From the NCBI RefSeq assembly GCF_958295425.1, contig NC_081154.1, positions 15,106,938 to 15,170,937 on the forward strand: DNA of 64,000 nt. The letters are read 5' to 3'. Both the position numbers and the translations under genes were made by a program. Positions 58,384-64,000 of this stretch are shown in pieces (position 1 is the first letter of the stretch; every line of letters begins with the position of its first letter). This stretch comes from Solea solea. Lineage: Eukaryota; Chordata; Actinopteri; Pleuronectiformes; Soleidae. Under the pieces are notes generated by a model. The model ran no database searches. It saw only the letters and a program-made list of their open reading frames with translations, and was not told the DNA's origin.

Positions 58384-60237
58384 GCTGCAGGGAGATGAAT
58401 AAACGGAACGATATGATACGTCAGTGTTGATGTCGCCTCGCATTGATCAATGTGGGAAACTCTGGAAATGTTAGGAGCATGAACCCTACTCTATTATTGT
58501 GTAACCCTGTTATTAACGTTTATTTTCTAATTTCTAATTAACCTCATGTGGGCTGTATCATGCCCAGGTCTGCTCTAAAGGTATTTCTCAGCTGTTAATG
58601 TCTAACTGAGATAAGCTTCTGCAGTGAGTGACCGAGACTCGACTGAGACTTGGCATTTAACTATACACACACACACACACACACTTTAGAAACATAAACA
58701 CATGTACACATGGTGGAGGCAATCTGACGTTCAGTGAAATGTGGACGAGCCAGGGATCGAGCCGCCAAGCTTCTGGTCACTGAATTTCCCCACCTCTGAG
58801 TCATAGACCTTCTTCACTCTGTAAATAAAAACACACAGAAGATGGGGGTTGTTTATTTTAGTGAGGAACACTGTACAGATCAGCAGGAGCAGTTTTGGAC
58901 GTATGATGTGATAATCTTTTTGCAATCAGCACAGTTAATTAGCAGAATAGATAATTTTAGGTCACGTTGCGCTGATGGGCGACTCAACCTGCTGCTTTGA
59001 AACATCACACACTGGGAGGATGTTCTATTAGACCTTTTAACTTAATTTAACGTTGTCCTTTGAGAGTACGTTCAAACGCTCATTGCATATTCATAACTCC
59101 TCCACCATGTAGATGAATAATTGACCAGATCCAGAGGACCCTACACCTTTTTGTACCACAAAGTGTCACTGATGCTGTCAGCGCCTGTCAACTGTGCCTG
59201 ACAGTCCACCAGATGTGACCGAGAAAGGCTGAGTTCTGCCCTGCATTAAAAATACAACTGAGTTGCCGTGAGACTCTGAGGGTTGTCTATCCATCATGGT
59301 GGGCGCACTGTCACAGCCGAGTACGTCAGCAGTGGCATATGGGTTTTGTCAGACAGGGTGCTGCTGTCACCGAAACCTGCAGAGCTCCGTCTCTCACTCA
59401 TTTATGACGCTTGTGACACTTTTAATACACAGATATTTCTTTGGAGCAGAGTTAAAAGATTTAAGGTTCAAGAGAGGTAGAAGTTGACATCCTGAACAAC
59501 TTCCTTATATACATTTAGGTCAAACGTTTCCTGCTTATTTAAACTCACTGTGTTTACTCTGTGTGTGTTTTATTTACATGCGTAGGTGGTGGTGAAGACA
59601 ATGTGCTGTGGATAGCCATGGCAGGGACCCACCAGATCTGGGCTTTGTTTCTAACAGATGGAAAACTGCCCAAGGGAAGGTGAGAGACTGGTACATGACC
59701 ACAATCATGGCCACATGACCAACCTTTGACGACCATGGCGACCTTTTTAAACCCATTAGATGAATCTACTTAAAGACGAATACAAATAATAGATACATTT
59801 CCCCCACAAGTATGTTTTATCTGTGTCTGTCTGAGTGATCACAGGAAATCAATGACACATTTTCCACATTAATCACAAAATAAAAGATTCTAAACATTGT
59901 CAAAGATGAAATGTCTATGATGAATTAAAACAATATTATTTGACGACTTATTTGAAGACACTGTGCGTGATTGTCTTTCTCTTTTCTCTTTTACAAAACC
60001 AACAGTGAATCCAAGGCAGGGACGTGCCTGCGATGGGCAGGTAGTGGCAACGAGGAGAACCGAAACAACTCCTATCCTCACAAGGCTGGCTTTGCTCAGC
60101 CGTCAGGCCTGGCTTTAGCCCCCGAGGAGCCGTGGAGCTGCCTGTACGTGGCTGATAGTGAGAGCAGCACCATCCGCACCATCGCACTGAAGGATGGAGG
60201 AGTCAAGGTGCTGGTCGGGGGAGAGAGAGACCCTCTG
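46274..60237 (+). CDS. nhlrc2: NHLRC2 (NHL repeat-containing 2), 5' part: 8 coding exons, continues beyond window
   Basis: Exons: 46274-46436, 49337-49489, 53354-53403 (50 nt), 55624-56029, 56351-56472, 56573-56702, 59586-59679 and 60006-60237. They close in phase to 450 aa; human NHLRC2 is 726 aa, so about 40% is missing on the right. The N-terminal part is a thioredoxin-like fold with the CCINC motif (84-88) in place of a classic CxxC, followed by [13 protein letters not shown] and [14 protein letters not shown]. From about residue 220 come beta-propeller NHL repeats, with [51 protein letters not shown] and [11 protein letters not shown]. The protein is cytosolic and widely conserved. In human, loss of NHLRC2 function causes a severe childhood disease (FINCA); the biochemical role is unsettled. 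The coding end given is the last exon inside the window, with donor CTG|GTGGGT. Confidence 0.96.
47513..47840. mobile_element. MITE with TAGGGCTGCA / TGCAGCTCTA ends
   Basis: The left end TAGGGCTGCAATGAAATTAATCG mirrors the right end, AATCGCTGCAGCTCTA. AT-rich arms contain ATTTTGATAATCAATT and its inverse, AATCGATTATCAAAAT. No target duplication was found. Confidence 0.65.
47985..48336 (+). mobile_element. L2/CR1-type LINE 3' end (decayed ORF2 tail plus 3'UTR)
   Basis: A decayed reading frame at 48014-48199 (containing [10 protein letters not shown]) resembles the C-terminal HLWNSLP block of L2-type ORF2. It is followed by GCAAAGCACTTTG, GTGCTATAGAAATAAAGTTGACTTGG, the classic L2 3' tail. 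Confidence 0.7.
50130..50250 (+). repeat. Retroposon-like fragment
   Basis: GACCTGTCCAGGGTGTACTCCGC, CACCCTGTGTCATGTGGAGGATAAAGCGGTAGAAGATGAGTGAG is a degraded copy of a very common fish repeat end. Its GGATAAAGCRGTAGA tail also occurs near 44877-44893. Confidence 0.5.
50695..50780. repeat. (AAAGG)n plus LINE-tail-like fragment
   Basis: A short GAAAGGAAAGGAAAGG run adjoins CATCTCTATTGTCATTATACTGGTATTGTACAACAAAATG, which resembles the 3' end of a fish non-LTR element in which the pentamer is the target or tail repeat. Confidence 0.45.
50850..51020. repeat. Common fish interspersed repeat, longest end fragment
   Basis: GGTGGGAAGAAACCGGAGAGCCC, CACGCAGACATGGGGAGCAC, GCAAACTCCACACAGAAAGG, AACCACTGCGCCACCATGCCGCCC form the canonical end of this family. 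The same end occurs in reverse at 39695-39790. Confidence 0.7.
51396..51600. repeat. Dispersed repeat, copy 2 (related to 1341-1570)
   Basis: Contains GGACATTTTGACGGGTTAT, GGTCCATTTAGCTTCC, GGTTATCCTGGCAACCTGAA, CTGAACAGAGCCATTGTTGATG in the same order as copy 1. Confidence 0.5.
53560..54065 (+). pseudogene. Decayed L2/CR1-type LINE ORF2 C-terminus
   Basis: Three-frame reading gives fragments [20 protein letters not shown], CIHGNA-like, [12 protein letters not shown] and SHLWNVFPE separated by frameshifts and stops. Their order matches the last ~130 residues of L2/CR1/Rex1 reverse transcriptase proteins. The piece lies in nhlrc2 intron 3, on the sense strand. Confidence 0.65.
54090..54170. 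repeat. (TA)n microsatellite, two blocks
   Basis: Two TA tracts (about 54096-54124 and 54144-54168) are separated by GTGTATAAACTTATG. Confidence 0.9.
54488..55119. mobile_element. GC-rich nonautonomous Harbinger-like transposon with MADF-like ORF start
   Basis: The 632-bp element begins CCCTGGATTTCCACTGGACG and ends with the exact inverse; the terminal inverted repeats match perfectly for about 45 bp. Subterminal regions carry GCGGAACGGCC repeats. The flanking triplets are TCA (left) and TTA (right), close to the 3-bp TWA duplication of PIF/Harbinger elements. Inside, 54861-54899 reads [12 protein letters not shown] then stop, like the start of MADF-domain proteins encoded by such elements. 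It sits in nhlrc2 intron 3 and is far more GC- and CpG-rich than its surroundings. Confidence 0.75.
57686..57735. repeat. Perfect 18-bp inverted repeat, 14-nt loop
   Basis: CAACAGCAGATGCGGTAC (57686-57703) is followed 14 nt later by GTACCGCATCTGCTGTTG (57718-57735), its exact reverse complement. Confidence 0.9.
58285..58381. repeat. Compound (GT)n-(GA)36 microsatellite
   Basis: A short GT tract passes directly into about 73 bp of uninterrupted GA. It is the longest perfect dinucleotide repeat in the window. Confidence 0.95.
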
Positions 60238-62358
60238 GTGGGTATATAACAGCTGGATGAATAGATACTGAAGGAATTTAGAAGTCTTAACTACAGACAA
60301 ACTTTTAGAAAAAGTTAATATACGATTTTATATATACTGTATATACATAGATATTTACTTCAGAACGAACCAAAAACATGTTCTGTAAGTAAATCAAACC
60401 CCCACTCTTTATTGGGGGTTTAACTAGAACAATTCAACAGGTTTAACTCCAATTACAGCATTATAGGCAGATTATTTTTTTCACTTTACCCATGAAAATT
60501 GCTATGTTATAATGTCTACATTTTTGTATCAGAATACAGATTGGAAATTGTGAATGTGCTTTTGCTGAAGTAAGACTTGTGAGTGAGGCATGCTCTCACT
60601 GAAAACATGGCTACCAGCAGGGATCTTAACTCAAAGCCTCTTTTGATAAACTCTGCACCTGCTTAAGTCCATGCAGAGGTGACTGCTCCAAGACAGCAAG
60701 GGAAGCGCTGCTTCTTCTAAAATGTCATAATATAAATGGTCAAACATGTACTGTTGTGCGCTAGAACGTGGTAAGCTTTATGATTATTTCGTTCAGAATC
60801 AGACGTTTATCACAGATTGTCAGATATTCCCATATATTCTCACAACAGCACGGTGCCTTTAAAACCAGTGGAAGCTCAGTTTTAATTTTATTTCTATGAG
60901 ACAGCACAGAATAGCTTTTTTTTTTTTTTAGAGGAAAATTGTCACTTCCAGGGAAGCTCAGCGTCTCTGGGAGTCAATGGAGCAGTGGTTGGATTGACGT
61001 ATGATGATTGGAGGAAATGTCTAGAAATAAATAGCAGTCCACTGTTTGTTATTTGCTCTGCGATATAGACCATTTCCGTTTCTACATATTATACACTGTA
61101 AATGAAAACACTGGGTCCACGATATCTTCAGTATATATTTGCCTTTTTATCTCGTCATGAGACGGCCTTTTCGGATTGAAAACTCAAGTTTGTTTCACTT
61201 AAGAATCTGCTGTTTCCCTGTGAGCTTACAACTCTGACTTTCTCTATGGACCTCAGTGCAGGCGAGTGAGGAGTTTCCAGGAGGAAAAGGCAAAGATATT
61301 GTACACTTGGACAGGTGTTGATCTAATTAGGTGAGCCTTTTGTACAGTGAGAGCGAACCTTCATGTCGAGACTAGTTCTCAGTGCGGGGGGTGCACACAG
61401 CACAGTTGCCACTGACCATGTGTCAATACAATAATGGACCTTTAGGTGTTTTATCACCTTAAGGTCCATTAGTTTTTACACTCGTATACAGCATATGGTT
61501 GGTTCTGTCCCCTTAGGTGTTGTCATAAATTGAAAAGTGACTTGAAAAGAAAGTGTTGTAAATTGAAAGCTAGTCCCAAAAGCAGAACTAAATAACCGCC
61601 TGTCCAGGACTTTCAGCGATGATACATCGTGTACCTGGCTCCGCCACCATCCATCAACCACAAACATACAATGTGAACGTTGCACAGTAGTGTACTACAG
61701 TTCCTGCTACAGAAAACACTCACAATCACAAGTCATTAAGGGGTCATTCCTCTATAGATGGAGAATATTGATTTTTTTTTCAAGCCATAAAAAAAAGCTT
61801 GATTGTTTGTCACTGAAGCAAAGCCTAAAGAAAACAATCTTTGTACACGCGCTGTGCTGCAGTTTTCCCACCACCGTTGTGTACAGTATTTCCTGGAGAG
61901 TCCCAAGAACTTAAAAGCTTGTTGTCAGCCATAGGCAATTATTAGTAATTTACTGGAACACAGTTTATTTAATGTGGCAATGATCCAACATAAACCACTG
62001 ATTTACCGTAGGGTTTACTGCCTGTAGACATTTCAGCTCTTTAGCTTGAACGAGGAAACGTTGTTTGTAATTGGTTATAAGTAAATGTGCATTTATAAAT
62101 ACATTACTGTTCCCAGTCTCCTTTAGTTAGTTTTTTCAGTCTCGGCATACTGTTTATTAAAATGCCTTTGTTTTTCAAGTGAAAGAAACGGCAGTATCTT
62201 TGCATAGCAAGGTGTTCAAATCACAAAGGCAGATTTTTACGATATTGTCAAATATTTATAATAAATTGTGTTAGATATGAATAAAAACATCTGGAAAACA
62301 TTGTCACACAGCTGTGATTGCGTTTCAGCAACGCTGATATAGACACAGTCACAGGTTT

Positions 62359-62413
62359 GCAAAAAAACCTGCACTCCTGTGCAAGTTTTGCACAGGAGTG
62401 CAGGTTTTTTTGC
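62359..62413. repeat. Perfect 26-bp inverted repeat with 3-nt loop
   Basis: The left arm 62359-62384 (GCAAAAAAACCTGCACTCCT...) and right arm 62388-62413 are exact reverse complements, separated only by GTT. The nhlrc2 pre-mRNA would form an uninterrupted 26-bp stem here. Confidence 0.95.
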
Positions 62414-63012
62414 ACTAAAATCTTGAGAATTTCTGTTTTCTTTTAATATTACAACTTCAATTTCAGACTTTTTTCCCTGAAAAAAACATTGTAATTAAAG
62501 CTGCAGTAGGCACGATTATTGGGAAATGAATTAATTGTTGAGAGATCCACAGATTGTTGAAATCCAGATGAGCACAGACAATTGTTTCATACACAACAGA
62601 AAATCACTCGAGGCAACCTCTCAATCTCTAATATTGACATGTGATTAGTTGATCAACACCTTTCCTTTGTTGGTTTCTTTGCAGTGTAGGATATTTTTGC
62701 TGATGCTGGAGTAGTGCTGACGCCACTGAGGCAACTTTTATGCCCTCCCTCTCTCTCTCTCTGAACTGACCTCATGATTAGTCCAATTTACATGATGCTA
62801 CAGATTTACAGATGTGAGGCAGTAAAGGGAACCCAAACTCCTGTTTATTGTTGTTTAATACAATCTCCAATGAGAGAGTGGAAAGATACATTGACTTAAA
62901 GAACTCCTCAAAAGTGATTTATACAGTAGAAAATAGGAAAATGGTGTTCATTAATGTAAAAAATGAAGTCCATTGTCAGTTCGTCCGAACAAGCAACCTT
63001 GTGTTTTTTTTC

Positions 63013-63502
63013 AAAATGTCCGGAGGATTCCAGGTGTTCAGATATTCACCATCACTGCGGGAGTGTGTCCATTTTATTATATTTTGCATTATATTTTATT
63101 TTGCATTATAACTGTTTCCACACTTCTATTAAATCAATTTTCCCCATTCTTCAGTCTTGGACTGAGCGCTCCCTTTGCACTGTAAACACACAAATTGCTG
63201 CTGCATCACACTCAGTTAAAAATTGGCTAGGGCTTATACTATTATACTGACAGAATTATTTTGGTTTGTGGACAAAGCAAGACATTTGAGAAAATCATCA
63301 TTTCGAGGTTTGGGAAACACAAATACATTTTTTAAATAGATAGATTATTCATTTTATTTTTATCTAATCAATTAATTGTGGCAATCATCTAGAGATGAAT
63401 CAATTATGATTAATGGTTAATGGTTAGTTGCTGCCCTAAAATGGGCACACTCCTCCAGTGATGGTGAATATCTGAACACCTGTAATCCTCCTGACATTTT
63501 GA
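63013..63502. mobile_element. Element with about 65-bp inverted arms (possible MITE or fold-back)
   Basis: The left arm (about 63013-63078, CAAAATGTCCGGAGGATTCC...) recurs inverted at about 63437-63502 (...ATCCTCCTGACATTTTG) with several mismatches. The 360 bp between includes, at about 63355-63435, AATCAATTAATTGTGGCAAT and GGTTAGTTGCTGCCCTAA, which resembles one end of the 47513-47840 MITE family. Confidence 0.6.
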
Positions 63503-64000
63503 ACAAAACCTGCTGATGCAGTAACTGGTTTTTCTTTCTTTTTTTGGTTGCTGCTATCGAGTGAAAGCCGTAGCCGTGGAGATTGTTTTCTTAAAAGATT
63601 GTTATCTCTGTTTTGTTGGTTGAGCTGAGTGAAAAGCTGTTTATTTCTCTTCTTTCCAATTTCTCACAAACTGGTGCTTGTTTGGCTCCAATGCTCATTT
63701 GTCTTTGGGATCACATTGGCCTTTAACGATCTGTAGCAAGAAAAAAAAGAAGAAGAAACAACTGTTTCCAGTTTCCACATAATTAGAAAACGTCCCCTCC
63801 TGTAATTTCTAATGACAAAGTGTTGTGCTTTTCTTCAAGTTCGACCTCTCGAGTGATTCACCTTTGTACGAGTGGACATGGTGATTTAAGATATCGTCAT
63901 CTCTATTGTCACAGTGTTATTATATGAATTATTCAGAAACCTGATGACATGATGACGCCAATTTTTCTATACATCATTTTCTACAAGGTTTCAGCTCATT

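Larger units (their letters stand above)
56703..59585 (+). other. nhlrc2 intron 6 (2.9 kb)
   Basis: No exon was seen. It holds a perfect 18-bp-stem hairpin (57686-57735), a compound (GT)n-(GA)n microsatellite (58285-58381) and a (CA)n tract (58666-58684). Confidence 0.6.
60238..64000 (+). other. nhlrc2 intron 8 (at least 3.8 kb, right end outside window)
   Basis: The next expected nhlrc2 exon (in human beginning just after GGERDPM) is not visible in any frame. The intron holds a perfect long hairpin (62359-62413), a (CT)n run (about 62747-62762) and an inverted-repeat element (63013-63502). Confidence 0.65.

Noticed and set aside
58231..58443. Ser-Leu repeat open frame
   Set aside because: Reading of the (GA)n microsatellite.
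60238..64000. Search for the ninth nhlrc2 coding exon
   Set aside because: No frame shows the expected continuation after GGERDPL; the exon most likely lies beyond the window.
1..64000. tRNA, rRNA or snRNA genes
   Set aside because: No cloverleaf or known small RNA sequence was recognised by eye; a covariance-model scan would be needed to be certain.

Overview
The window is animal genomic DNA, almost certainly from a teleost fish. Genes are split into short exons with GT-AG introns. The intergenic and intronic DNA is AT-rich and carries microsatellites, hAT-like and Harbinger-like MITEs, and decayed L2/CR1-type LINE ends of kinds common in fish. No bacterial, plasmid, phage or CRISPR feature is present. 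Protein names rest on family recognition from the translated exons; no database search was run. I assembled the exon models by hand. Reading phase closes across every junction in all five gene models.

Layout from left to right. casp7 (+, coding 493-7490) encodes a complete executioner caspase-7 of about 314 aa. A TRIM-like gene (-, 16681-11439) encodes a coiled-coil plus PRY-SPRY protein of about 378 aa without a visible RING or B-box; its first intron holds a 1.16 kb minisatellite. plekhs1 (+, 19450-30063) encodes a PH-domain protein of about 456 aa in 16 coding exons. dclre1a/SNM1A (-, 45756-34150) encodes a DNA interstrand-crosslink nuclease of about 936 aa in 9 exons. nhlrc2 (+, from 46274) contributes its first 8 coding exons (450 aa) and runs off the right edge.

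The order casp7, plekhs1, dclre1a, nhlrc2 matches the human 10q25 block (CASP7-PLEKHS1-DCLRE1A-NHLRC2), so this is an ancient syntenic segment. The TRIM-like gene is the extra member. casp7 and the TRIM-like gene converge, the TRIM-like gene and plekhs1 diverge, plekhs1 and dclre1a converge, and dclre1a and nhlrc2 are head to head with 517 bp between their start codons, probably sharing a bidirectional promoter. The genes do not form one pathway: they cover apoptosis execution, a possible immune/ubiquitin-type adaptor, PH-domain signalling, crosslink repair and a thioredoxin/NHL protein.

I do not see a new multi-gene system. The most unusual signals are structural: a near-perfect long hairpin in an nhlrc2 intron (26-bp perfect arms, 3-nt loop), a second perfect 18-bp hairpin, a minisatellite whose sense strand repeats a splice-acceptor-like motif just before a TRIM-like exon, a GC-rich Harbinger-type MITE carrying the start of a MADF-like reading frame, and two insertions of one hAT-type MITE with recognisable 8-bp target duplications.
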